This document shows positions 41,012-50,785 of a stretch of 53,728 nucleotides of DNA, one piece after another (the stretch's first letter is position 1; every line of letters begins with the position of its first letter). Position numbers and translations under genes: made by a program. Below the pieces are notes generated by a model, which saw only the letters and a program-made list of their open reading frames with translations, made no database searches and was not told the origin of the DNA. The stretch spans positions 1 through 53,728 of the forward strand of contig JACVJF010000008.1 of the NCBI GenBank assembly GCA_015711855.1. The letters run 5' to 3'. This DNA comes from Candidatus Solincola quzhuomuensis. GTDB taxonomy: Bacteria > Actinomycetota > Geothermincolia > Geothermincolales > RBG-13-55-18.

Positions 41012-42301
41012 ATGGGCAAGGTGGCCATCTTCACCCTGGGATGCAAGGTGAACCAGGCGGAGAGCGAGGAGTTGGCCATGCGGCTTTCCTCTCGTGGCCA
41101 CGCTTTGGTGAGCGACCCGAGGGAATGCGACGTATGCGTGGTGAACACCTGTACGGTAACTGCGGAAAGCGACCGCAAGACGCGCAAGTTGCTCCGCCTG
41201 CTTCACCGTCGCGGATCGTCATGCTTGGTGGCAGCCGGTTGTTACCCCCAAGTGCATCCGGAAGCATGCAGGGGATTTCCCGGGGTCTCGCTCGTCATGC
41301 CCAATTCCCGGAAGGAAAGCTGGGAGGAGGAAATAGCCGGTTTGCTCCCGCCCCCCGAGGACGGGGACAAGCCGGCAAACCTGGAGGGTTTACGCACGCG
41401 GGGTTTCCTAAAGGTGCAGGACGGATGTGAAAAGGGATGTTCGTACTGTATAGTTCCGCTGGCTCGGGGACCGGAGAGGTCCCGTCCGGCGGATCAGGTG
41501 AAGGAAGTGGCCTCCGGGTTCCTACGACGAGGCTGCGCGGAACTTGTCCTCAGCGGAGTGAATCTGGGGAGGTACGGAGCGGGAACTCCCCACGATCTAG
41601 CGGCGCTGGTCAGGGATCTTCTGCACTGGGAGGAGGGTTTCCGATTACGGCTTAGCTCCATAGAACCGGATGACCTTCGCTGGGAATGGATCCGGCAATG
41701 GTCGGAGGAGGAAAGGGTTTGCCCACACCTCCACCTTCCCCTGCAGAGCGGTGACCCGGAGATACTACGGGAGATGGGGAGAGGTTATCTACCGGGCCGT
41801 TTTTTGGAGCTTACTGCGGAAGTGAAGAAATTATGGCCCCGGGCGGCGATAACCACCGAGGTCATCGTGGGATACCCCGGCGAAGACCGGGAGGCCTTTC
41901 GACGTACGGTGGAGGTCCTGGAGAGAGCGGGTGTGTCGCGCGTCCATGTCTTCCGATTCTCTCCCCGGCCTCATACCCGGGCGTGGAAGAGGAGGGAAGA
42001 GGTCGATCCCGCGGAGGCGGAGCGGAGATCGGCGCATCTCAGGCGCCTGGCGGAGAAGTGGAGATTGGGATACGTGGAAAGACACCTGGGCGAGACCCGG
42101 CAACTCCTCGTGGAGAGAAAGGCTTGTCGGGAAGGTCAAAGGATTGCCTTGGGAACCACCGAAGACTACATAAAGGCTTTTCTCGTCGAACCCCAGTCCG
42201 GGCTGGAAATAGGTCGTTGCCTCCAGGTGCGGCTGGAAGGGGTAAAGCACGGGCTGGCCCTGGCGAAACCGACAGGACGAGAGTGGGAGAGAATCGGCTA
42301 A
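41012..42301 (+). CDS. mtaB: tRNA t(6)A37 methylthiotransferase MtaB-like
   Basis: TLGCKVNQAESEEL, NTCTVTAESDRKTRK, radical SAM CEKGCSYCIVPLARG. Confidence 0.92.
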   Translation: MGKVAIFTLGCKVNQAESEELAMRLSSRGHALVSDPRECDVCVVNTCTVTAESDRKTRKLLRLLHRRGSSCLVAAGCYPQVHPEACRGFPGVSLVMPNSRKESWEEEIAGLLPPPEDGDKPANLEGLRTRGFLKVQDGCEKGCSYCIVPLARGPERSRPADQVKEVASGFLRRGCAELVLSGVNLGRYGAGTPHDLAALVRDLLHWEEGFRLRLSSIEPDDLRWEWIRQWSEEERVCPHLHLPLQSGDPEILREMGRGYLPGRFLELTAEVKKLWPRAAITTEVIVGYPGEDREAFRRTVEVLERAGVSRVHVFRFSPRPHTRAWKRREEVDPAEAERRSAHLRRLAEKWRLGYVERHLGETRQLLVERKACREGQRIALGTTEDYIKAFLVEPQSGLEIGRCLQVRLEGVKHGLALAKPTGREWERIG

Positions 42302-42329
42302 CGACTATCGGTATAAGAGGAGGTGTTTT

Positions 42330-42674
42330 ATGGAGGAGTGCATATTCTGCAAAATCACAAAGGGGGAAATGGACGCCGAGGTGGTTTATTCCGACGATCG
42401 CGTAGTGGCTTTCCGGGATATAAATCCCCAGGCCCCCGTACACGTTCTGGTGGTCCCCAGAAAACACGTGCGCTCCGTGTTCGATCTCTCCCCGGAGGAC
42501 TACGACCTGCTGGGCCGCATCTTCCAGGTGGCGAAAAGGGTTTCCGAGGAGGAGGGCATCGCGGGGTCCGGGGTTCGCATTCTGACCAACGTGGAGAGGG
42601 GTGCGGGCCAGAGCGTATTCCACCTCCATTTTCACGTCATGGGAGGGCGCCAGATGCACTGGCCGCCGGGATGA
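42330..42674 (+). CDS. HIT family protein (HINT-like)
   Basis: CIFCKITKGEMDAEVVYSDD..., HVLVVPRKHV, HLHFHVMGGRQM. Confidence 0.96.
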   Translation: MEECIFCKITKGEMDAEVVYSDDRVVAFRDINPQAPVHVLVVPRKHVRSVFDLSPEDYDLLGRIFQVAKRVSEEEGIAGSGVRILTNVERGAGQSVFHLHFHVMGGRQMHWPPG

Positions 42675-42699
42675 GGTTCGCGTCGAGGTGAATTATTAA

Positions 42700-43728
42700 G
42701 TGGACAAATCAAACGCGAGCGGAGCACAGGAGGGTCAACCCCGCCGAGAGTTGAAGATACTCGTGCCGGGCAATCAACCCATGGTCAATCTATTAGGGGA
42801 GAGAGACGAGCTCTTGAAGATAGTGGAGAAATCCTTCCGCAGTTCCATTTTGGTCCGGGGAAACGAGATAACCATCTATGGGGACGAGGAGGAGGAGCTG
42901 GAGGCCCTGGGAAAGCTCTTCGAGGAGCTGATCATGCTCCTCACTTCCGGGATAGACCTTACCCCGGAGAGCGTGGAGAGGGCCATCGACATGGTCCTGG
43001 CCGAGGAAGAGCTCAAGCCCAGCGAGGTCTTCACGGACATAATCATATCCCGCAGGGGGAAAGCCATCCGTCCCAAGACCCCGAACCAGAAACGCTATGT
43101 GGAGGCCATCCGGAAAAACACCATAGTATTCTCCATCGGGCCGGCGGGGACCGGAAAGACGTACCTGGCCATGGCCATGGCCGTAAAAGCCCTTCTGTCC
43201 AAGGAGGTAGGTCGCATAATCCTCACCCGCCCCGCGGTAGAGGCGGGAGAGAAACTGGGCTTTCTGCCCGGGGACATGTACCAGAAGGTCGATCCTTACC
43301 TGCGCCCGCTCTACGACTGCCTTTACGAGATGCTCGACGTGGAGAAATTCACCAAGTACATGGACCAGGGGGTGATCGAGGTCGCGCCCCTGGCCTATAT
43401 GCGCGGCCGCACCCTGAACGATTCCTTCATCGTTCTCGACGAGGCCCAGAACACCTCGCCGGAACAGATGAAGATGTTCCTAACACGCCTGGGTTTCGGC
43501 TCCAAGGCGGTGGTGACCGGGGACATAACCCAGATAGACCTCCCGGAGGGACAGCCATCGGGGATGAACGTGGTCCGGGAGATTCTCGCCGGGATAGAGG
43601 GCATAGAGTTCGTCTACCTGGACGAGAGAGACGTGGTGCGGCACAAGATAGTGCAGGAGATTGTCAGGGCTTATCGCCTCTACGATGCCCGCAGCGATAG
43701 GGAGGACAAAGCGGGAGGCAGGAAGTGA
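42700..43728 (+). CDS. phoH: PhoH family protein (PhoH-like ATPase)
   Basis: IGPAGTGKTYLAMAMAV, ILTRPAVEAGEKLGFLPGD, IVLDEAQNT; GTG start. Confidence 0.95.
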   Translation: MDKSNASGAQEGQPRRELKILVPGNQPMVNLLGERDELLKIVEKSFRSSILVRGNEITIYGDEEEELEALGKLFEELIMLLTSGIDLTPESVERAIDMVLAEEELKPSEVFTDIIISRRGKAIRPKTPNQKRYVEAIRKNTIVFSIGPAGTGKTYLAMAMAVKALLSKEVGRIILTRPAVEAGEKLGFLPGDMYQKVDPYLRPLYDCLYEMLDVEKFTKYMDQGVIEVAPLAYMRGRTLNDSFIVLDEAQNTSPEQMKMFLTRLGFGSKAVVTGDITQIDLPEGQPSGMNVVREILAGIEGIEFVYLDERDVVRHKIVQEIVRAYRLYDARSDREDKAGGRK

Positions 43729-43804
43729 CGGGAAGGGGTGACCGACAGATCCATATGTCTTTGAAAAACGAAACGGACCCGGCAGTGAGGTTCCCGCAGC
43801 GTCC

Positions 43805-45940
43805 GTGATCGGTATATTGTATAATGTCTCCGGAGCTGAGATGGAAGACAAGGAAGGCTCAAGACCGAAAAAGCCTCGAACAGACCTTCCCTTCTTAAAG
43901 ACGAGTAGGGGAAAGGCGCTAACCGTATCCCTCCTTACCCTGGTGGCGGTGACCTCTATCTTCGTCATGGAGTATTATCCTAGGCCTTCCCGCTTCGTGG
44001 TGGGCAAGCCGAGCACGGAGACGGTCATCTCCTCACGTGATTTTTCCGTCCTGGACGAGGAGAACACGGAACGCTTGCGCGAGGAGGAGAGGCGGAGGGT
44101 GATGGGTATTTTCCTGGACCGGGAGGCCTCACAGGAGGCTTTGTCGCGCGTGGAGGGCTTTTTCTCCAAGATTGAATACCTCCGCCAGGAAAAGGTGCGA
44201 CGGGAAGAAGGTATGGCCTCCTTGAGAGCCGAGACGGGCGATCGGGTCGGAGAGGGGACCTTGAACCTTCTCCTGGAAGCCAGCCCGGAGGATTCTCGGG
44301 TGCTCTTCGCCGCCTTATCCCAGCTGATAAGCGAGGCCATGTCCCGTCCGGTATCCTACGACAACCTTAATGCGGTTCAAGAACGAGCTGCGGAAAAGGC
44401 CCAGTCGCTTTCCCTGAACGAGGATTTTCGCCGTGCGGTGGCCGAGCTTTGCCGACTTTTTATAACCACCAATACCGCCTACGCAGCGGAAGCGGTGGAG
44501 AGGGACATGGAGGAGGCGGCCAACGCCATTCCGCCCGTATATGCTCACTATGTGGCCGGACAGAAGATAGTGGACAAAGGGGAGATCATCACGCCGCTCA
44601 TCCTGGCCTCTCTGGGGGAAGCGGGAGCGCTCTCTCCCATGGGTAGCTACCAGCAGGTTATAGCTGTGGCGCTCATCGCCATCCTACTTTATATCTTCGG
44701 TTTTCTGTTTCTCGTCCGCTTCCGGCGTGCGGCGGCCAGGGACTGGAAGGTGGTGGCAGCAATGTGCGTGCTCTTCCTGACCTTCGTCGTCCTGGGCAGG
44801 TTGTTCTCGCTCTTCGCCGACGAGAACCCCCTATGGGGTTACCTGGTTCCCCTGGCCCTCGTCGGTCTCTCCCTGGCGGCGCTCCTGGATAATCTCAGCG
44901 CTCTCGTTTTCTCCGTGCTGGGAGCAGCGGCTGCGGGCATCCTCCTCAAGGGCAGCTTCCCCTTGGCCCTCTTCGCCCTACTGGGCGGTGCAGCGGGTTC
45001 TCTCGTGATCGGGCGCCTCAACAAAAGAGAGACCCTCTTCAAGGCGGCCGTGCAACTTTCCCTTTTCTTGGGAGTGGGAGCCATGATAAGCTCCTCCCTC
45101 TTTAGGGAATGGCGTTTCGTTTTCTTGGCCGGAGCCCTGGGAGTGGGAAACGGGGTGCTGTGCACCCTCCTCACCCTGGGAATGCTTCCTGTGCTGGAAA
45201 GGATATCCGGGCTGACCACCCCCATGCACCTATTGGAACTCGCCTCTCCCGACCATCCCCTAATGAGACTGCTTATAAGCAAAGCACCGGGCACCTACAG
45301 CCACAGCATTGTGGTGGGGAACCTGGCGGAAGCCGCAGCCCAAGCCATTGGCGCCGATCCCCTGCTGGCCAGAGTGGGCTCCTATTACCACGACGTGGGC
45401 AAGGTGAAGAGGTCGTGGTTCTTCGTCGAGAACCAACCCCAAGGTTTCAACGGCCACGATAAGCTCAAGCCGAACCTGAGCGCCCTGGTGATCACCGCCC
45501 ACGTGCGGGAGGGCGTGGAGCTGGCTAGGGAGCATCGACTTCCCCGCGAGGTGGTGGACATAATACATCAGCACCACGGAACCTCTCTCATCCGCTATTT
45601 TTACGCCCAGGCGCTCAGGGAGAGGAACCCCTCCGAAAACGTAACCGAGTCCCGTTTCCGCTACCCGGGGATTAAGCCGCAGAGCAAGGAAGCGGCCATA
45701 GTGATGCTGGCCGATGCGGTGGAGGCGGCGGCCAAGGCTGTGGACCGCCCCACGCCGGTAAAACTGGAGCAGATCGTGAAGAACCTCATAAAGGAGAGGC
45801 TGGAAGACGACCAGCTCAGCGATTCCAACCTCACCCTGGGAGACCTGGACAAAATTACCACGGCCTTCACTCGAGTCCTGTGTGGTATGTACCACGAGAG
45901 GGTGGAATATCCGAGGTTGGTCAGGGAGGGAGGGGCCTGA
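43805..45940 (+). CDS. pgpH: 7TM-HD family phosphohydrolase (YqfF/PgpH-like, putative c-di-AMP phosphodiesterase)
   Basis: Extracytoplasmic domain, multiple TM segments, HD domain GTYSHSIVVGNLAEAAAQAIGADPLLARVGSYYHDVGK; next to phoH and ybeY. Start may be ATG 43841. Confidence 0.9.
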   Translation: MIGILYNVSGAEMEDKEGSRPKKPRTDLPFLKTSRGKALTVSLLTLVAVTSIFVMEYYPRPSRFVVGKPSTETVISSRDFSVLDEENTERLREEERRRVMGIFLDREASQEALSRVEGFFSKIEYLRQEKVRREEGMASLRAETGDRVGEGTLNLLLEASPEDSRVLFAALSQLISEAMSRPVSYDNLNAVQERAAEKAQSLSLNEDFRRAVAELCRLFITTNTAYAAEAVERDMEEAANAIPPVYAHYVAGQKIVDKGEIITPLILASLGEAGALSPMGSYQQVIAVALIAILLYIFGFLFLVRFRRAAARDWKVVAAMCVLFLTFVVLGRLFSLFADENPLWGYLVPLALVGLSLAALLDNLSALVFSVLGAAAAGILLKGSFPLALFALLGGAAGSLVIGRLNKRETLFKAAVQLSLFLGVGAMISSSLFREWRFVFLAGALGVGNGVLCTLLTLGMLPVLERISGLTTPMHLLELASPDHPLMRLLISKAPGTYSHSIVVGNLAEAAAQAIGADPLLARVGSYYHDVGKVKRSWFFVENQPQGFNGHDKLKPNLSALVITAHVREGVELAREHRLPREVVDIIHQHHGTSLIRYFYAQALRERNPSENVTESRFRYPGIKPQSKEAAIVMLADAVEAAAKAVDRPTPVKLEQIVKNLIKERLEDDQLSDSNLTLGDLDKITTAFTRVLCGMYHERVEYPRLVREGGA

Positions 45941-46374
45941 TGCGGGTTTTGGTGAACAAAAGGACCCGTTCCCCGGTGGAGGAGGCCCGGCTGCGTAGGG
46001 CTTGTCTACGAGCGCTGCGAGCCGAAGGCGCCGGCGAGGATTCCTTGGTCTCCGTAACGCTTCTCAGCAGGAGGGAGATGGAGGAATACAACCGGCACTA
46101 CATGATGCGTAAGGGATCCACGGATGTCCTATCCTTTCCCATGCAGGAAAGGGACGGCGACAGTTTTCTCCTGGGGGACGTTCTCATCTGCCCCGCCCAC
46201 GTGCGCCGTTACCGTCGACGCTATGGGGTCGAAGAGGGAAGGGAACTGGAACTGGTGGCTGTTCACGGCATCCTCCATCTCCTGGGTTACGATGATTCCG
46301 ACGAGGAGAAGGCGGCGGAAATGGACCGTAGGGCGAGGAAGATCCTGGGGTTGAGGGAAGAGGGGAGCTCATGA
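45940..46374 (+). CDS. ybeY: Endoribonuclease YbeY
   Basis: TDVLSFPMQ, GDVLICPAHV, HGILHLLGYDDSDEEKAAEM zinc motif. Confidence 0.95.
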   Translation: MRVLVNKRTRSPVEEARLRRACLRALRAEGAGEDSLVSVTLLSRREMEEYNRHYMMRKGSTDVLSFPMQERDGDSFLLGDVLICPAHVRRYRRRYGVEEGRELELVAVHGILHLLGYDDSDEEKAAEMDRRARKILGLREEGSS

Positions 46375-47681
46375 TAAACGAGATTCATCCGTTGACGGCG
46401 GTCCTCTCCGCCGCCGGCATCACTTGGCGAGTGATCTCGCTGGTGGGCATGCTTATATTAGCCGCTTTTCTCGCCGCCGCCGAGATATCTTTGGTCAGCG
46501 TGAACCACTTCCGGGTGCGTTCTCTGCGGGAGGGAGGCAACCGGCGAGCGGAATTGCTGGAGAAACTTCTGAAGAGCCCCAACCGTTTCCTCTCCACCAT
46601 CCTCATGCTCACCTTAATGGTTCAGGTGGGCGCATCGGCTTTGGCCACCGGCCTGGCCGTGGAGCTCGGACTACCGGGCCCCGCTGCGCTGGCCACCGGC
46701 GTCATGACCTTCCTCATATTCATCTTCTCCGAAATGGCCCCCAAGACCTACGCCACCAACCATCCGGAAAGTACGGCTCTGGCCCTGGCGCCCGCGGTAC
46801 GTATCCTCTCGCTGGTATTCTATCCCCTGGTCCACCTGCTCATACTCATATCCAACGGGATAATAAGGCTTTTCGGGGGCCAGACCATCAGGGAAGGGCC
46901 TTTCGTGACCGAAGGGGACATAAAGGCACTGGTCACTGCGGCGGGGGAGCAGGCAGTCATCGAGGAGGAGGAGAAGAAGCTCATCCATTCCATTTTCGAG
47001 TTCGGAGACACCTTGGTCAGGGAGGTGATGATCCCGCGCACGGACATGATCATGCTGGAGGAGAACGCCAGCATGGAGGAAGCCCTCGAGGTCATCCTTA
47101 AGTCGGGATTTTCCCGCATACCGGTTTACAGGGGTGATTTCGACCACATCGTGGGAGTCCTCTACGCCAAGGACCTGCTGCCCTATCTGAAACGAGGGGA
47201 GAGCGACGCGCGTCCCCGGGATCTCATGCGCGAGGCCTATTTCGTTCCGGAGACCAAAAGGGTGAGCGAGCTGCTCAACGAGATGCGCGCCCTGACCATA
47301 CACATGGCCATCGTCCTGGACGAGTACGGGGGGACCTCGGGACTGGTGACCATCGAGGACCTCCTGGAGGAGATCGTGGGGGAGATATTCGACGAATACG
47401 ACAGCGCCCGAGAGCTTTACGAAAGGCTGGCCGACGGTCGTTACTCCTTTGACGCTCGCATCTCCATAGACGACCTGAACGAACTACTGGGAACCAATCT
47501 GCCCGCCCACGAATGGGATACCCTGGGCGGGTTGATGTATAACCTTATGGGAAAGATTCCCAAACAAGGGGAGTCGGTAGAGTTCGAGGGCTTGCGCCTG
47601 ACCGCACAAAAGGTGGTGGGAAGGCGCATAAACAAGGTTCTTCTGGAGATCCTGGAGCGAAAGGAAAGTGAAGCCAAGTGA
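46371..47681 (+). CDS. CNNM/HlyC-CorC family membrane protein with CBS pair
   Basis: DUF21 TM region, CBS (MIPRTDMIMLEENAS...), CorC_HlyC C-terminal domain. Confidence 0.94.
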   Translation: MINEIHPLTAVLSAAGITWRVISLVGMLILAAFLAAAEISLVSVNHFRVRSLREGGNRRAELLEKLLKSPNRFLSTILMLTLMVQVGASALATGLAVELGLPGPAALATGVMTFLIFIFSEMAPKTYATNHPESTALALAPAVRILSLVFYPLVHLLILISNGIIRLFGGQTIREGPFVTEGDIKALVTAAGEQAVIEEEEKKLIHSIFEFGDTLVREVMIPRTDMIMLEENASMEEALEVILKSGFSRIPVYRGDFDHIVGVLYAKDLLPYLKRGESDARPRDLMREAYFVPETKRVSELLNEMRALTIHMAIVLDEYGGTSGLVTIEDLLEEIVGEIFDEYDSARELYERLADGRYSFDARISIDDLNELLGTNLPAHEWDTLGGLMYNLMGKIPKQGESVEFEGLRLTAQKVVGRRINKVLLEILERKESEAK

Positions 47682-48462
47682 AGTCGCCAGAGCGGAGTCC
47701 GGCTGGCTCGCGGCGGGGCATCTTCTGGGGCAGGGAAAGGCCCTTTTCTTTTCCGACCGCCACGGTGGGGTAAGCCCACATCCCTTTCGTTCTCTGAACC
47801 TCTCCCTGCGCGACGGGGATCATCCCGAGAATGTCCGCATCAACAGAAGGCTGGCTGCGGAGCGGCTGGGCGTGGAGGAACGGAATCTGGTCTTCATGCA
47901 CCAAGTGCACGGCGTGCGGGTTTGCCGGGTCGGAAAGCGAAATGCGAAGGGAGCGCAGATCGTGCCCAACGCTGACGGCCTCTACACCACCGAAGCGGGG
48001 CTGGTCCTGGTGGCCTTGACCGCCGATTGCTTGCCCATAGCCCTGGGTTTCGAGGATCCCCGGGGGGTGGCTATGCTCCACGCGGGGTGGAGAGGCACCC
48101 TCCAAAACATAGCCGCAGAAGCACTGGGCAGGATACGTTCCGCCTTGGGTGTCGCTGCCTCAAAGGTCAGAGCGGTTATTGGCCCGGGGATAGGGCCCTG
48201 CTGTTACCTAGTGGATGAAGGCAGGGCCCGCCTATTCGTCGAAAAATATGGCGAGAGGAGCGGAGTGGTCGTCGAAAGAGAAGGATACCACCTGGATCTG
48301 GAGAGCGCGAACCGGATGAACCTGGTTCGCGCGGGAGTGAAGGAGGATAACATTTACCGTGTCGGTGGGTGCACGTGCTGCCTGGAGGACTACTTCTCGT
48401 TTCGGCGAGAAGGGATAACTGGAAGGCAGGGCGCTTTCGTCTTTCTCCTGCCCGAGGGGTGA
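47668..48462 (+). CDS. pgeF: Polyphenol oxidase family / purine nucleoside phosphorylase (YfiH/YlmD)
   Basis: MHQVHGVRV, ADGLYTTEAGLVLVALTADCLPIAL, MLHAGWRGTLQNI, GPGIGPCCY. Confidence 0.93.
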   Translation: MKPSEVARAESGWLAAGHLLGQGKALFFSDRHGGVSPHPFRSLNLSLRDGDHPENVRINRRLAAERLGVEERNLVFMHQVHGVRVCRVGKRNAKGAQIVPNADGLYTTEAGLVLVALTADCLPIALGFEDPRGVAMLHAGWRGTLQNIAAEALGRIRSALGVAASKVRAVIGPGIGPCCYLVDEGRARLFVEKYGERSGVVVEREGYHLDLESANRMNLVRAGVKEDNIYRVGGCTCCLEDYFSFRREGITGRQGAFVFLLPEG

Positions 48463-48465
48463 GGA

Positions 48466-48774
48466 ATGCGGCCTGAGGGAGGAGGATCCGAGTTGAGGGC
48501 CAGAGCGCACGTATGGGTGAGCGGAAGGGTACAAGGGGTGTATTTCCGTTCCTATGCCCAGGACGAAGCGAGAAGGCTGGGCGTGCGGGGATGGGTTCGC
48601 AACAACCGGGACGGCAGGGTGGAGGCGGTCTTCGAAGGGGAAATGGAAGCCGTACGCGAAATGGTGGACTGGTGCTGGAAAGGCAGCCCGTCGTCGCGGG
48701 TGACCGACGTGGAGGTAAAGTGGGAGGAATATAAGGGCGAATTCGATGACTTCCGAATAACCTACGGGTATTGA
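48466..48774 (+). CDS. acyP: Acylphosphatase
   Basis: [45 protein letters not shown]. Confidence 0.95.
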   Translation: MRPEGGGSELRARAHVWVSGRVQGVYFRSYAQDEARRLGVRGWVRNNRDGRVEAVFEGEMEAVREMVDWCWKGSPSSRVTDVEVKWEEYKGEFDDFRITYGY

Positions 48775-48837
48775 GATTGGGACAGATATTATGTTCACGG
48801 CAAGGACAACTACCGGGAATAGGGTGGCGGGCAGGAA

Positions 48838-49497
48838 ATGAGAGAGGCGGAAATATTGCTACGGCTCCTCATGGCCGCGGCTTGCGGCGGTCTTATAGGT
48901 ATGGAGAGGGAGAGGGGAGACCGACCCGCCGGCTTCCGTACCTACATCCTGGTTTCCCTGGGAGCGGCGCTTTTCACCCTTCTCTCAGTAACCGCCTTTC
49001 CCGGGGCCGATCCGGCAAGGGTGGCGGCGCAGATCGTCGTGGGTATAGGTTTTTTGGGTGCCGGGGTCATCGTGGTCTATGGGGGCACCCACGTGGTGGG
49101 CATAACCACCGCGGCCACCATGTGGGCCACAGCAGCGGTGGGGATGGCGGCGGGAGCGGGCTATTTCGTCACCTCTGCCTACTGCACCGGAATCATCCTT
49201 TTGGTGCTGGTGGCCCTGCCCTGGTTCGAGAGCCGGGTAATCGTGCTCTTCCAGAAAAGAAGGCTGTATTTCACTATACGGGCCCTTCCCCGGGAAGGGC
49301 TGGTGGAGGATGTAAACGGGGTGTTCCGGTCTTTCCGTATCCCCTTCGTACTGTTGCGTTTCCAGAGCTGCCAAGAGGGAGAGGGGGAATGTTCGCTGCT
49401 CTTAAGAGCAAACGTGTCGGGTAAGGTGGACCTTCTCCGGGTGGTCAAAAGCCTGCAGGAATTGGCGGGAGTCACCTCGGTGGTCTTCGAGGAATGA
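48838..49497 (+). CDS. MgtC/SapB family membrane protein
   Basis: LIGMERERGDRPAGFRTYILVSLGAALFTL...QIVVGIGFLGAGVIV. Confidence 0.93.
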   Translation: MREAEILLRLLMAAACGGLIGMERERGDRPAGFRTYILVSLGAALFTLLSVTAFPGADPARVAAQIVVGIGFLGAGVIVVYGGTHVVGITTAATMWATAAVGMAAGAGYFVTSAYCTGIILLVLVALPWFESRVIVLFQKRRLYFTIRALPREGLVEDVNGVFRSFRIPFVLLRFQSCQEGEGECSLLLRANVSGKVDLLRVVKSLQELAGVTSVVFEE

Positions 49498-49498
49498 G

Positions 49499-50188
49499 GT
49501 GAAGCAAGGGTTGGGTATTCCCGAGAACCTCCAGGCGGTCCTGGCCCGTATAGAGAGGGCGGCGGCATCGGTGGGAAGAGACCCAGGCAGCGTTAAGCTC
49601 ATCGCGGTGAGCAAGGGAAGGACGGTGAACGAGATAAAAGAAGCGATCCGTGCCGGGCAGAGGGTCTTCGGCGAGAACCGGGCCCAGGAGCTCAAGGAGA
49701 AACAGGAAACCCTCGGCGAGGAGGTGGAATGGCATTTCGTTGGCCATTTGCAGAGGAATAAGGTTAATATGGTAGTGGGGAAGGTGAAGTTGATCCATTC
49801 CCTGGACAGTACGCGGTTGGCCGAGGCCATATCCAGCCGTGCGGTTGGGCTCGGGGTTTCGCAGGACGTGCTCCTGCAGGTGAACGTCTCCGGGGAGGAG
49901 AGCAAGTTCGGGGTGGCGCCGGAAGAGGTGGGGCGCCTCCTCAAAGAGGTGATAGATCTTCCCGGGTTGCGGGTGAGGGGCCTGATGACCATAGCCCCTC
50001 TGTGGGCTGAGGGCGAGTCGGCCCGGCCCTATTTCCGGCGCCTCAGAGAACTGAGGGATGAGTTGAGGAAGGCCTTTCCCCGGGCCGAGATAGAGCTGCT
50101 CAGCATGGGTATGACCCAGGATTTCGAGGTTGCGGTGGAGGAAGGAGCGGATATGGTACGGGTGGGAACGGCCATATTCTCCGGATAG
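49499..50188 (+). CDS. yggS: YggS family PLP-binding protein (YlmE/PLPBP)
   Basis: LIAVSKGRTVNEIKEAIRAGQRVFGENRAQEL, WHFVGHLQRNKV, LSMGMTQDFEVAVEEGADMVRVGTAIFS; GTG start. Confidence 0.95.
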   Translation: MKQGLGIPENLQAVLARIERAAASVGRDPGSVKLIAVSKGRTVNEIKEAIRAGQRVFGENRAQELKEKQETLGEEVEWHFVGHLQRNKVNMVVGKVKLIHSLDSTRLAEAISSRAVGLGVSQDVLLQVNVSGEESKFGVAPEEVGRLLKEVIDLPGLRVRGLMTIAPLWAEGESARPYFRRLRELRDELRKAFPRAEIELLSMGMTQDFEVAVEEGADMVRVGTAIFSG

Positions 50189-50209
50189 TCTGCGACGGGA
50201 GGTTTCGCC

Positions 50210-50656
50210 ATGGCGGGGTTCTTTCGCAAAGCCCTCATCTACTTAGGCCTGGTGGAGGACGACGAGTTCGAAGAACTCATGGAATACGAGGAGGCCGAGG
50301 TTCCCGAGTCACCGCCCTACCGGCGGTCCGCCCGCGAGGAGTCAAGGGTATCCAGCCTGCAGGCGGTTCCCAACCGTCAGGTTAGGGTCCACATGGTGGA
50401 GCCCAAGTCCTTCAACGATGCAGAGCAGATCGGCCAGAAGTTCAAGGCGGACATCCCGGTGATCATCAACCTCCAGCAGGCCGAACCGGAGCTGGCCAAG
50501 AGGCTCATCGATTTCGCCAGTGGTCTGACCTACGGACTGGACGGGGGAATCCAAAGAGTTGCCGACAAGGTCTTTCTGCTCACCCCGCACAACGTGGAGG
50601 TATCAGCGGAGGACAAACGCTGGCTCCGGGAGAAGGGGTTCTTCAACCAGTTCTGA
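50210..50656 (+). CDS. sepF: Cell division protein SepF
   Basis: VHMVEPKSFNDAEQIGQKFKADIPVIINLQQAEPELAKRLIDFASGLTYGLDGGIQRVADKVFLLTPHNVEV. Confidence 0.96.
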   Translation: MAGFFRKALIYLGLVEDDEFEELMEYEEAEVPESPPYRRSAREESRVSSLQAVPNRQVRVHMVEPKSFNDAEQIGQKFKADIPVIINLQQAEPELAKRLIDFASGLTYGLDGGIQRVADKVFLLTPHNVEVSAEDKRWLREKGFFNQF

Positions 50657-50785
50657 ACGCCGGATGGGGAGGCGGACCCCTGCGGCGGAATGCGGGGCGG
50701 CGGCATACGTGTCCCTTACGTCCCGATATGCGGAGGAAGCTCTCGAAGTTCGATGCGCGGTTAGGTTGGCGAAGGTAAGGGGTTA

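Noticed and set aside
43820-43825. TATAAT upstream of the PgpH-like gene as a promoter
   Set aside because: No acceptable -35 or extended -10, and it lies inside the possible coding region; left unannotated.
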